The notes under the pieces are model-generated. The model was not told where the DNA came from. It saw nothing but the letters and a program-made list of their open reading frames with translations, and ran no database searches. From positions 1-8,466 of the forward strand of contig JADFXS010000116.1 in the NCBI GenBank assembly GCA_015233515.1: a DNA stretch of 8,466 nt. The letters are read 5' to 3'. This stretch comes from Deltaproteobacteria bacterium. Its GTDB lineage: Bacteria > Desulfobacterota > Desulfarculia > Adiutricales > JAGVGV01. A program made the translations under genes and the position numbers. Shown one piece after another: positions 1 through 6,871 of the stretch (position 1 is its first letter; the number at the start of each line of letters is the position of its first letter).

Positions 1-2
1 AT

Positions 3-1124
3 ATCGTGTCCGGAATCATTGTCGTCATCGGCGCGATTCTTACTATCTTGAGGTTTACCGGGGGATTGTCCGCCGTAACCAATCTTTCCGACAACAATCC
101 CTGGGGGCTTTGGATCGGTTTTGATCTGTTGACCGGAGTAGCCTTGGCGGCCGGGGGGTACGTAACTTCATCCGCCGTATATATCTTCGGTTTGAAAAAG
201 TATCATTCCGCTGTCCGTCCGGCCATTTTAACCGGTTTTCTTGGCTATGCCCTGGTGGTTTTCGCCTTGAATTATGATGTGGGCCGGCCATGGCGTCTGC
301 CTTACCCGTTTGTTGTCCAACCCGGCACCACGTCCCTGTTGTTTGAAGTCGGCGCTTGCGTGGCTCTGTATTTGACCGTGCTTTTTGTCGAGTATTCACC
401 GGTCGCCTTGGAATGGTTGGGTATTAAACGCCTGCGCAATTTGATCGTCAAATTGACCATGCTTTTGACCATCTTCGGGGTGGTTCTTTCCACCTTGCAT
501 CAATCATCCCTCGGGGCTTTGTTTCTGGCGGCGCCGTCAAAACTGCACCCATTGTGGTATTCGGCTTATATCCCGGTTTTTTTCTTTGTTTCCAGCATTA
601 TCGCCGGTCTATCCATGGTCATTTTCGAAGGATCGATTTCCCATAGATATTTCCATAAATTGATGGATGAAACTCATGTCAAGGAAAGGGAAGGGGTGGT
701 TTTAGGCTTTGCCAAAGCCGCCTCTTTGGTCCTGGCCGGATACTTCGCTATCAAGATTATTGGTATCGCCGCCGGCAACCACTGGCATCTCCTGGGCACC
801 GGATTCGGTCTTTGGTTTCTAGTGGAATTATTGGGATTCGTGGCCTTGCCCAGTTTCTTGTACGCCGTGGGTGTTCGGGATAAAAATATCACTCTGATCA
901 AATGGACTTCGGCCTTGGCCGTATTCGGCATCGTTCTGAATCGTTTGAATGTCTGTCTGATCGCTTTCAACTGGCAATTACCGGCCGCGGATCGTTACTT
1001 CCCTCACTGGATGGAAATCGCTATTTCCGTGTTCATCGTCACGGTCGGACTGATAGTTTTCAAGTTCATCGTCACCCGGATGCCCATATTTTACGAGCAT
1101 CCCGACTACCGCGACCATCATTAA
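3..1124 (+). CDS. hmcC: HmcC, NrfD/PsrC-type membrane subunit of the Hmc redox complex (5' partial)
   Basis: Polytopic inner-membrane protein of the NrfD family, which exchanges electrons or protons with the menaquinone pool next to a periplasmic ferredoxin-like subunit. About 372 residues are visible. Strongly hydrophobic segments run through the whole length, consistent with the roughly ten helices of the larger NrfD proteins. Family signatures are visible (numbered from the GTG at 6): the NLSD..PWGLWIGFD stretch at about 26-40, DVGRPWR at 91-97, a membrane Glu at 114, and STLHQSSLG at 162-170 followed by KLHPLWYS. The frame is open to the left edge and family members usually have more residues before the RF.GGL motif, so the GTG at 6 is probably not the true start. 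hmcD follows after 27 bp. The subunit order C-D-E-F is the basis for choosing HmcC over other NrfD proteins (Dsr, Tmc, Qrc, Nrf). Confidence 0.85.
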   Translation: MVSGIIVVIGAILTILRFTGGLSAVTNLSDNNPWGLWIGFDLLTGVALAAGGYVTSSAVYIFGLKKYHSAVRPAILTGFLGYALVVFALNYDVGRPWRLPYPFVVQPGTTSLLFEVGACVALYLTVLFVEYSPVALEWLGIKRLRNLIVKLTMLLTIFGVVLSTLHQSSLGALFLAAPSKLHPLWYSAYIPVFFFVSSIIAGLSMVIFEGSISHRYFHKLMDETHVKEREGVVLGFAKAASLVLAGYFAIKIIGIAAGNHWHLLGTGFGLWFLVELLGFVALPSFLYAVGVRDKNITLIKWTSALAVFGIVLNRLNVCLIAFNWQLPAADRYFPHWMEIAISVFIVTVGLIVFKFIVTRMPIFYEHPDYRDHH

Positions 1125-1151
1125 ACTTATTTCTGATCGGGGTTATATTTA

Positions 1152-1286
1152 ATGGATACTCAGACTTTTTATACCCTGCAAGATTTTATGTTTCACACCA
1201 AGAGTATCGTTTATGTCCTGATGGTGGGCATCCTGATCGGGATGCTAGCCTTCTGGACTTTTCTCAGTGACCGGGACGAGGATTGA
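1152..1286 (+). CDS. hmcD: HmcD, small single-helix subunit of the Hmc complex
   Basis: A 44-residue protein with one membrane segment (about residues 19-38) and a short charged C-terminal tail, DRDED. Its place between the NrfD-type and cytochrome b-type genes, its size, and its single helix match HmcD, a very small membrane subunit of unknown biochemical role in Desulfovibrio Hmc. The start is the ATG at 1152; the upstream GGGG at about 1139-1142 is only a modest ribosome binding site. It lies 27 bp after hmcC and 80 bp before hmcE. The assignment rests mainly on position and topology, because so short a protein carries little sequence signal. Confidence 0.75.
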   Translation: MDTQTFYTLQDFMFHTKSIVYVLMVGILIGMLAFWTFLSDRDED

Positions 1287-1366
1287 CGCTCGCCGGATTT
1301 TTTAATACTTCAACGAGCTTCCGTTCTTGTTGCGATTCGAACCGAAGCGTTGGTTGGGAGTGAAAG

Positions 1367-2044
1367 ATGTATCAGTTTGTAACCGGCCCGTTATTATGGC
1401 TTGCGTTCCTGGTTTTTTTCATCGGAATTATAGTCCGCGCAGTTATGTATGTCCGTGGTTTGGATTGGAAAATGGATCGCGTGGCTTATCGGGCCTACCC
1501 GAAATTCGCGATTCGGGGAGCGCTTCGCTCAATATTCTTTTGGCTGGTGCCTTTCGGGACCAGAAACTGGCAGTCCAAGCCTTGGTTTACTTTACTATTT
1601 TTCGCCTTTTACTTCGGATTTCTCCTTACCCCGATCTTTGTTTTGGGTCATACCGTTCTTCTCAAGGAACGCTGGGGACTGCCCTGGCCGGCCATGTCCA
1701 ATGTCATTGCCGACGGCCTGTCCGCGATGGTCATCGTCACGGGTTTGTTTCTAGCCTTGCGACGCATCGCCTTACCCGAAGTTCGGATAATGACCACCCT
1801 TTATGATTATCTGTTAATCGTCATGGCCATCGCCCCATTTGTCACCGGCCTGATCGCGGCCCAAGGCGGTCCCGATGCCCGCGCCTGGCTAATTTTGCAT
1901 GTTTTGACCGGAGAATTTTGGTTGGCGGCCATCCCGTTCACGAAATTGTCGCACATGATTCTCTTTTTTATGTCGCGGGCCCAGATCGGCATGGATTTCG
2001 GAGTAAAACGCGGCGGCATGAAAGGTACGGACATGGCTTGGTAA
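1367..2044 (+). CDS. hmcE: HmcE, cytochrome b (NarI-like) membrane subunit
   Basis: A 225-residue integral membrane protein of the NarI/HmcE/TmcC/DsrM type, expected to bind haem b and pass electrons between quinone and the cytoplasmic iron-sulfur subunit. Hydrophobic segments fall at about 8-27, 74-95, 112-131, 146-165 and 174-202. Histidines H95, H178 and H196 sit in or near membrane segments and are candidate haem ligands. The segment RGALRSIFFWLVPFGTR (50-66) and the C-terminal SRAQIGMDFGVKRGGMKG (203-220) look characteristic of HmcE/TmcC proteins. GGGAG at 1356-1360, six bases before the ATG, supports the start. hmcF follows after 32 bp. TmcC is the alternative, but the gene order NrfD, small subunit, cytochrome b, CCG protein favours Hmc. 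Confidence 0.85.
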   Translation: MYQFVTGPLLWLAFLVFFIGIIVRAVMYVRGLDWKMDRVAYRAYPKFAIRGALRSIFFWLVPFGTRNWQSKPWFTLLFFAFYFGFLLTPIFVLGHTVLLKERWGLPWPAMSNVIADGLSAMVIVTGLFLALRRIALPEVRIMTTLYDYLLIVMAIAPFVTGLIAAQGGPDARAWLILHVLTGEFWLAAIPFTKLSHMILFFMSRAQIGMDFGVKRGGMKGTDMAW

Positions 2045-2076
2045 AAGCCGGTCCGTGATAATTTAAGGAGTTTCAA

Positions 2077-3459
2077 ATGCCGGAAGGAAAGCTTTGTAAT
2101 AAAAAACCCATCACCACGATGGAAGAACTCCAGGCCCTCCTGGCCGATACCCGTGGAAGCCAATATTACAAGGAAATGCAGACCCTGGAGGTCGATAAAT
2201 CCGCCTTATGGGCCACTATCCAAAAAACTTTTAAATCCCGGTTTCAAACTTGGATGGAGATTTGTGCTCATTGCGGAATGTGCGCGGATAGTTGCTTTCT
2301 TTATCTGGCCAACAACAAGGACCCCAAACAAGTCCCGGCTTATAAGATTCAATCCACCTTGGGAGAAATGGTCCGGCGCAAAGGCGATGTAGACAATGCC
2401 TTTATGCAAATGGTCATGGACACGGCCTGGGCAAAGTGTACCTGCTGCAACCGTTGTGGGATGTATTGCCCCCATGGAATAGACACCGGGGTCATGTTCG
2501 GTTATACTAGGGGATTGTGCTATTCCCAAGGCTTTGTGCCGTGGGAGCTTAAAATCGGCGCCGGTATGCACCGTTTGTTTCGAGCCCAGATGGATGTGAC
2601 TACCGAGGATTGGGTGGATACCTGCCAGTGGATGGAAGAGGAACAGGCCGAGGAATGGCCTGGACTATGTATACCAATAGATAAAGAAAACGCGGACATC
2701 ATGTATACTCTGAATGCCCGCGAGCCAAAACATTATCCCAATGATGTAGCCGAAGCGGCTATTTTGTTTCATCTGGCCGGCGAAGATTGGACCGTGCCCA
2801 GTGAAGGTTGGGAAGAAACGAGTTTAGCCATGTTCGCCGGCGACTGGGAAGCCTGCCGGCTGCAAGTGGAAAGCGTTTATTCCGCCATGGAACGCTTGAA
2901 ACCCAAACGGATGGTAGTAACGGAATGCGGTCACGCGTACCGGGCCACGGTGTTGGAAGGTCCATATTGGACCGGCCGAAAGAACGGCAAACCGCCGGTG
3001 GAATCGTTTCATTATGTGGAATGGGTGGCGGAAGCCTTGCGCACCGGCAAGATCAAGATCAATCCGGCCAAAAAGATCAAGGAACCGGTTACTTATCAAG
3101 ACTCGTGTAATTATATTCGCAACGGCGGTTTGAAGGACGTCACTCGGGAAATTATGAGTTATATCGCCGAAGATTTTCGAGAAATGACCCCTAACCGGGA
3201 ACATAACTTTTGTTGTGGCGGTGGTGGAGGTTTTAACGGCCTCGGTCGGTATCGCGCACAACGGAATATCGGTTTGACCGTCAAGCGCGACCAAATATTG
3301 GCCACCGGCGCAAAACTCGTGATTTCGCCATGCCATAACTGTTGGGATGCCATTCGAGACCTGAATGAGCATTTTCACATCGGAGTTCGCTGGTCATTCC
3401 TTAAGCCCATACTCATTAGTATGGTCGAGGTTCCGGAACATCTTCGGCCGAGAGACTAG
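2077..3459 (+). CDS. hmcF: HmcF, cytoplasmic HdrD-like iron-sulfur (CCG) subunit
   Basis: A 460-residue soluble protein, probably bound to the cytoplasmic face of the Hmc membrane subunits, related to HdrD, DsrK and TmcB. It has two ferredoxin-type cysteine clusters, C63-x2-C66-x2-C69-x3-C73 and C121-x2-C124-x2-C127-x3-C131-Pro, each fitting a 4Fe-4S centre. Its C-terminal half has one complete CCG motif: C344, C379-C380-Gly, and C419-x2-C422. In the heterodisulfide reductase family this motif holds a special 4Fe-4S catalytic cluster. The earlier CCG region keeps only C284 clearly, as in other single-site members. No signal peptide or membrane helix is seen. The start has a strong TAAGGAG at 2064-2070. 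The length is very close to that expected for HmcF. The physiological electron acceptor or donor on the cytoplasmic side cannot be read from the sequence. Confidence 0.88.
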   Translation: MPEGKLCNKKPITTMEELQALLADTRGSQYYKEMQTLEVDKSALWATIQKTFKSRFQTWMEICAHCGMCADSCFLYLANNKDPKQVPAYKIQSTLGEMVRRKGDVDNAFMQMVMDTAWAKCTCCNRCGMYCPHGIDTGVMFGYTRGLCYSQGFVPWELKIGAGMHRLFRAQMDVTTEDWVDTCQWMEEEQAEEWPGLCIPIDKENADIMYTLNAREPKHYPNDVAEAAILFHLAGEDWTVPSEGWEETSLAMFAGDWEACRLQVESVYSAMERLKPKRMVVTECGHAYRATVLEGPYWTGRKNGKPPVESFHYVEWVAEALRTGKIKINPAKKIKEPVTYQDSCNYIRNGGLKDVTREIMSYIAEDFREMTPNREHNFCCGGGGGFNGLGRYRAQRNIGLTVKRDQILATGAKLVISPCHNCWDAIRDLNEHFHIGVRWSFLKPILISMVEVPEHLRPRD

Positions 3460-3686
3460 CGAAACCATATTTGAATAAAATAAACCCGCCGGATTTAATC
3501 GCGATGCGCTGAAGTCAGGATAATTCATCAGCGGAGAGATGAACTTTTGCTATTCCTATAATTTGGATAACTCCGAAAGGATTTATCCAACTTGAAACTC
3601 GAACGTGGTAAACCTTGGATCAGGCCAAGGTGTTTCTTTTTAGATTCACTCCGTCAAATTTCGACGGACCTCAGAGGATCGGCTTC
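3460..3686 (+). promoter_or_regulatory. Gap after hmcF with candidate -10 box and hairpin
   Basis: This 227-bp gap separates hmcF from the next operon. It has a perfect TATAAT at 3557-3562 but no good -35 hexamer at the usual distance, so the promoter call is weak. A dyad CGCTGA 3507-3512 / TCAGCG 3528-3533 lies upstream. A stable-looking hairpin begins one base after the TATAAT (listed separately). No hairpin followed by a T-run is seen, so read-through from hmcF remains possible. The gap suggests the downstream genes can be expressed separately from hmc. Confidence 0.35.
3563..3590 (+). promoter_or_regulatory. Hairpin with GAAA tetraloop next to the TATAAT
   Basis: Arms TTGGATAA (3563-3570) and TTATCCAA (3583-3590) are perfectly complementary. 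Inside them, after one C-T mismatch, TCC and GGA pair around a GAAA loop (3575-3578), a stable GNRA-type loop. It could be a 5' leader hairpin or, as DNA, an operator dyad overlapping the start of transcription. It lies about 100 bp before the chosen start of the 178-residue gene. The base pairing is seen directly; function is inference. Confidence 0.4.
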
Positions 3687-4223
3687 ATGAATACGGTGAC
3701 ATTACAGAAAGACGGCTCAATGCTTTGCGGAAACGAGACCGTCGATCATGAGCCGTTAAGATATCTCGGCGCGCGGATAGAACTGGAAACCGACTATACT
3801 CTGAAAAGTTTTTTTCTTTTCGTGGAGAAATACAAAGTTTTTCAAGTGATAAATCCCTTTTTGCCGACATTGCTTCAACAATTCCGCACCATCACTCCCA
3901 ACCACCATGAAATGGCCGAAGACGAGTTCCTGGAATTTGGGAAAACCGTGGAAATGATAGGATTTCCAGGAAAACCGCGACTGGAGATTTTTTGTTCCCT
4001 CAAATATATGGCTGAGGACGAAGTCAGGGAAGTCAAGAAATACTTATTGGAAGCTCTGATACTTTTACCGCTGCGCCTGGGTAATTTGAAACATATCATT
4101 TTTGGAGATAAAGTGGACATACTAGACTTTGAAACCGTCCTGAACCTGTTTGAATTTTTGGATGGCATGGCCTGGGAACTCAGTTTTCACGGCGCGCCGG
4201 TGCAGTGTGCCTTAAGGAGGTAG
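3687..4223 (+). CDS. Conserved-looking hypothetical protein, first gene of the USP operon
   Basis: A 178-residue soluble protein I do not recognise as a named family. It has no signal peptide, membrane helix or metal-binding cluster. It looks like a mixed alpha/beta protein: aromatic-rich and acidic in the middle, with a glycine-containing stretch GFPGKPRLEI (92-101) and a well-formed C-terminus around MAWELSFHG (161-169), ending near a single Cys (174) and Arg-Arg. The ATG at 3687 is chosen because AGAGGA lies eight bases upstream (3673-3678). A TTG at 3615 would add 24 residues but has no ribosome binding site. Its stop lies inside the Shine-Dalgarno region of the USP gene, with a 2-bp gap, so the two are very likely co-translated. 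It probably acts together with the stress protein and receiver downstream. Confidence 0.75.
   Translation: MNTVTLQKDGSMLCGNETVDHEPLRYLGARIELETDYTLKSFFLFVEKYKVFQVINPFLPTLLQQFRTITPNHHEMAEDEFLEFGKTVEMIGFPGKPRLEIFCSLKYMAEDEVREVKKYLLEALILLPLRLGNLKHIIFGDKVDILDFETVLNLFEFLDGMAWELSFHGAPVQCALRR
4213..4220 (+). promoter_or_regulatory. Strong ribosome binding site that sets the USP start
   Basis: TAAGGAGG lies five bases before the ATG at 4226 and abuts the TAG stop (4221-4223) of the upstream gene. It argues against a longer start at 4205 and suggests translational coupling of the two genes. Confidence 0.75.
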
Positions 4224-4225
4224 TT

Positions 4226-5137
4226 ATGTTTGATAGGATCTTGTTGGCCACTACGGCTTCTCCCACCAGCGACGCCGCGGCTAATTTGGCCTTTGAACTG
4301 GCCGCTAAATATGATTCCCAACTTTTTGTTCTGCATGTTTTAGGTATTCCGGCCCGAGGTTTCGGAATACACTACATCGATGTCCGAACGGGCGAAGAAG
4401 AACATGTCGATCAAAACTATTTGGATCTTGTCCAGGAAGAAATGCGCCAGACCTATGAGAAACAGCTGGCCACTCATAATAAAGTCCAGATGGTGGCCTT
4501 GACTGGAATTCCCCACACGGAAATTTTACGTAAAGCCCGCAAGGAAGATGCGGATTTGATCATCATGGGCGCCCATACCAGGGAAGAAGACGTCGGCGCC
4601 ACGCGATTCCGCGGAGTCGTGGGCAACACTATGCAGAAAGTCGCCCGCTCGGCACGTTGCCCGGTCTTGATTACCAGCCGGCCTTGCGCTACCTGTTGGT
4701 GGTATTTTTCCAATATCGTCGTGGGGACGGATTTCTCCAAAGCCTCGGAAGCAGCCTTTATGTTCGGCTTAAAACTTTCCCGGGAAATTCCCTGTAAACT
4801 GCATGTCTTCAACGCCGTGGATGTCAGCGCCGGTATGCCGCTGAGTCAAACGGAAGTGGAAAAGAAAATTTCCGACGCCCGGGATAAAATGGTCAAGTTA
4901 CACGGCGCCCGTTTGAATGATGACGATAATTACGAAATGGATGTTTGGGAAGGAATTCCCTATGTGGAAATATTGAAATACGCTCGAGAAAAATCCGCGG
5001 ACCTGATCATCATGGCCCACCATACCCGTGAAGTCGATCCGGAAAAGGCTTCCCTTGGCAGCACCGTGGAACAAGTCGTCTTGCGGGCTTCCTGCCCCGT
5101 CGCCAGCGTCAATCGTCCGGATAAAGTCACTTTATGA
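4226..5137 (+). CDS. Tandem universal stress protein (two UspA domains)
   Basis: A 303-residue cytoplasmic protein with two UspA folds, about 1-150 and 161-297. Each opens with a beta strand of the RILLATT / NIVVGTD type, has a TGIPHTEIL or EGIPYVEIL helix, and ends in RCPVLI or SCPVASV. The nucleotide-binding signature (G-x2-G then G-S/T) is altered in both halves. Domain 1 reads G115-A-H-T with a later GNT (133-135); domain 2 reads A264-H-H-T with GST (278-280). Both halves share a xHTRExD segment. The linker between domains has C154-A-T-C157, an unusual possible disulfide or metal site. USPs of sulfate reducers are often linked to redox or energy status, but ligand and target are not visible here. 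The gene is sandwiched between an unknown gene (2-bp gap) and a receiver gene (15-bp gap). Confidence 0.92.
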   Translation: MFDRILLATTASPTSDAAANLAFELAAKYDSQLFVLHVLGIPARGFGIHYIDVRTGEEEHVDQNYLDLVQEEMRQTYEKQLATHNKVQMVALTGIPHTEILRKARKEDADLIIMGAHTREEDVGATRFRGVVGNTMQKVARSARCPVLITSRPCATCWWYFSNIVVGTDFSKASEAAFMFGLKLSREIPCKLHVFNAVDVSAGMPLSQTEVEKKISDARDKMVKLHGARLNDDDNYEMDVWEGIPYVEILKYAREKSADLIIMAHHTREVDPEKASLGSTVEQVVLRASCPVASVNRPDKVTL

Positions 5138-5152
5138 GAGGAACCGCAAGGA

Positions 5153-5554
5153 TTGGATACGAAGAGAATTTTAGCCGTTGACGATGAAGTGCACTGGCGG
5201 GTCCTCCTGGCCACTCTTTTTCAGATCGGCGGATACGAGATTAGAGTCGGGAGAAACGGCCGGGAAGGCATGAAGCTGGCCCGGGAGATGAAGCCGGATC
5301 TGATCATTTTGGATTTAATGATGGCCGGGGAAGGCGGCATACCCATGTATCGGCAGTTAAAAACCGATGACCATTTGCGGCATATTCCGGTGATCATTCT
5401 ATCCGGCGTCGATGAGCGATCTTTTTTCCACGCGCTGAAATTGATGAATGTCGGCCTGAAAGAGCCCTTACCGCAACCGGAAGCTTTCCTGGAAAAACCT
5501 CCGACTCCGGAAGTATTGATGGAACTGGTCAAAAAAACGTTGAGCGGCAACTAA
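5153..5554 (+). CDS. Stand-alone response regulator receiver domain (Rrf1-like by position)
   Basis: A 133-residue single receiver domain with no output domain. Acidic residues D10, D11 and E12, the phospho-acceptor D54 in LIILDLMM, S84 in IILSG, and K115 in FLEKPP are all in place, so it should be phosphorylatable. S84 to K115 spans 31 residues, about nine more than in CheY, giving an enlarged beta4-alpha4-beta5 region. The start is a TTG at 5153, with GAGAGGA at 5136-5142 about ten bases upstream; no ATG fits. No histidine kinase is in the window. In Desulfovibrio, rrf1, a response regulator gene, lies downstream of hmcF, so this may be its counterpart. That link rests on position and domain type, not on sequence comparison. 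Confidence 0.88.
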   Translation: MDTKRILAVDDEVHWRVLLATLFQIGGYEIRVGRNGREGMKLAREMKPDLIILDLMMAGEGGIPMYRQLKTDDHLRHIPVIILSGVDERSFFHALKLMNVGLKEPLPQPEAFLEKPPTPEVLMELVKKTLSGN

Positions 5555-5591
5555 ATCGCCAAGATCCGCTGGGAAGGGGAATTTCTTAAAC

Positions 5592-5662
5592 CGCCCGGAT
5601 CGACAACCCGATGATAATGGGCCGTTAAAGCCCATCGGCGTCGGGCTACCGAGATCCGGGCG
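5592..5662. other. 71-nt long imperfect hairpin in a convergent gap
   Basis: Three nested stems are visible. The outer is 10 bp, perfect (5592-5601 with 5653-5662). The middle is 7 bp including one G-T pair (5607-5613 with 5639-5645). The inner is 6 bp, ATGGGC 5617-5622 with GCCCAT 5630-5635, with loop CGTTAAA. They are separated by internal loops of 5+7 and 3+3 bases. It lies between convergent genes, so it falls in the 3' region of both transcripts. Neither side has a T-run, so it is not a standard intrinsic terminator. It could be a bidirectional mRNA 3'-end structure, a small RNA or a mobile palindromic element. Confidence 0.6.
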
Positions 5663-5739
5663 AGGTCCTGCTTTCAGCGCATACTTTTGTTTCTCCGCAA
5701 ATTTTTGATAATAATCCCTAAAATCATGGCGGAGTTATT

Positions 5740-6720
5740 CTACAGGCTGAGCCAAGTCCCGATATTCATTTCCTTGGCCCGTTTATAGATCAGAGGAGCC
5801 ACCGACATATCTTCCAAGGCTATTCCAAGGTTGGCGGCAAAGTTCCTTTCTTCCGCATTTTCCCGTCCGGGTTTTTTGCCTGTAACCAGTTCACCCAATT
5901 CGGCATGAACCTTCGGGCAACCCTGAAAATACCCGGCCTCATTTTTGTAATAGCTATATTGGCCGAGATGATCCGTAGTCCACTTGTTCGCTTGATTCAC
6001 GGCATCGCGGGACCAGAACGAATCAAAATCCACCAACGAGGCGAAGGCGCCCGGGTCAAGCCAGCCGGCTTTGATGGTTTCGTGAGGTTTTTTTAGAATC
6101 GGACCAGAGGTGACCACAATGTCGCACCCGGTAACCGCTAAGCGCGGATCTTTGACAATTTCAGCTTCAAGTCCTAATTTTTCCGCAAAAGCGGCAAGTT
6201 GTTGAGCCCGTTCGGAACTGATGTCAAAAGCCATGACCTTTTTTAGCGGGAATAAAACACTCATCGCTTCGAGGTTGGTATGTCCTTGAACGCCGCAAGC
6301 TAAAATTCCGATTTTCGAGGATTCCTTCCGAGCCAGGTATTTGGCTGAGACCGCGGAAGCCGCGCCGGTCCTTTGCGCGGTGATCCACGAGCAATCCATC
6401 ACCGATATGGGAATTCCGGTGAGGGGATCGTTTAGAATCAGCAGCCCGGTTATGTATGGCAAACCCTTGGCCTGGTTGCCGGGATATCCGCTGACCCATT
6501 TCACGCCGGCCGAATCAAGGGCCGGGATATAGGCCGGCATGGCGTGGATAAAGTTATCCTTCCCTTCACCTGGATGGATACCCGGTTTCGGCGGCATTTC
6601 AACGCGGCCGTGGCCCATTTCCTCAAACCCTTTCTCAACAGCGGAAATAACATCCGCCATGGACAAGCCTGCGGAAATGACGTCGTCTCTACTGAGGTAA
6701 AGTACTTTTCCGTCGTGCAT
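5740..6720 (-). CDS. Ornithine cyclodeaminase/mu-crystallin family NAD(P)-dependent enzyme
   Basis: A 326-residue cytoplasmic enzyme of the family that includes ornithine cyclodeaminase, archaeal alanine dehydrogenase and mu-crystallin, which act on amino or imino acids using NAD(P). Family marks: K45, the VKWVSGYPGN stretch at 73-82 with K74, LNDPLTG at 96-102, and R117 in ITAQRTGAAS. The Rossmann loop is at 137-147 (IGILACGVQGH) and TTDHLGQ at 248-254. The first glycine of the usual GAGVQ loop is Ala141-Cys142 here, a small departure. The C-terminal EDMSVAPLIY..A...GIGTWL-like ending resembles the subgroup that databases name tyramine oxidase subunit B, a name that does not establish substrate. 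GAGAGG at 6729-6734 precedes the ATG. It is transcribed toward the receiver gene and appears to be a single-gene unit. Substrate is unknown. Confidence 0.88.
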   Translation of the reverse strand: MHDGKVLYLSRDDVISAGLSMADVISAVEKGFEEMGHGRVEMPPKPGIHPGEGKDNFIHAMPAYIPALDSAGVKWVSGYPGNQAKGLPYITGLLILNDPLTGIPISVMDCSWITAQRTGAASAVSAKYLARKESSKIGILACGVQGHTNLEAMSVLFPLKKVMAFDISSERAQQLAAFAEKLGLEAEIVKDPRLAVTGCDIVVTSGPILKKPHETIKAGWLDPGAFASLVDFDSFWSRDAVNQANKWTTDHLGQYSYYKNEAGYFQGCPKVHAELGELVTGKKPGRENAEERNFAANLGIALEDMSVAPLIYKRAKEMNIGTWLSL

Positions 6721-6871
6721 TCCTGAAACCTCTCTTTTGCTTGGTAACGTGAACCCAGATACGTCTCTAAACTATACCACTTGGCAACCCCGGAACAGTG
6801 GTTAAGGCTCCCCTTAAATCCACCACCAAGTCGCGGATAGGGCGCGTAAATCCTTGGCGAAACGCGAAGTT
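6721..6871 (-). promoter_or_regulatory. Upstream region of the cyclodeaminase-family gene
   Basis: The only promoter-like signal is TATAGT on the minus strand at 6771-6776, about 50 bp before the start codon. The matching -35 region is poor. No clear operator dyad was found. The rest of the stretch up to the repeat cluster holds nothing I can name. Confidence 0.25.

Noticed and set aside
2077..3459. TmcB, DsrK or HdrD instead of HmcF
   Set aside because: All share the CCG and ferredoxin motifs, but the upstream order NrfD, tiny one-helix protein, cytochrome b and the length of 460 residues match Hmc best.
3507..3533. Terminator of the hmc operon (CGCTGA/TCAGCG dyad)
   Set aside because: The arms are only 6 bp with a 15-nt loop and no T-run follows.
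3615..3686. Longer TTG start for the 178-residue gene (24 extra residues)
   Set aside because: No ribosome binding site precedes the TTG at 3615, while AGAGGA sits at good distance before the ATG at 3687.
4205..4225. Earlier start for the USP gene
   Set aside because: It would begin inside the previous gene and ignore the TAAGGAGG just before the ATG at 4226. The family start with FDRILL fits the later ATG.
5592..5662. Cyclic-di-GMP (GEMM-I) riboswitch
   Set aside because: Short stretches (GTTAAAGCC, CGGGCTACCGA) recall the GEMM-I core. However, the GNRA tetraloop/receptor pair and usual stem layout are missing, the sequence folds better as one long hairpin, and it is not upstream of a gene. 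A cmscan against RF01051 would settle it.
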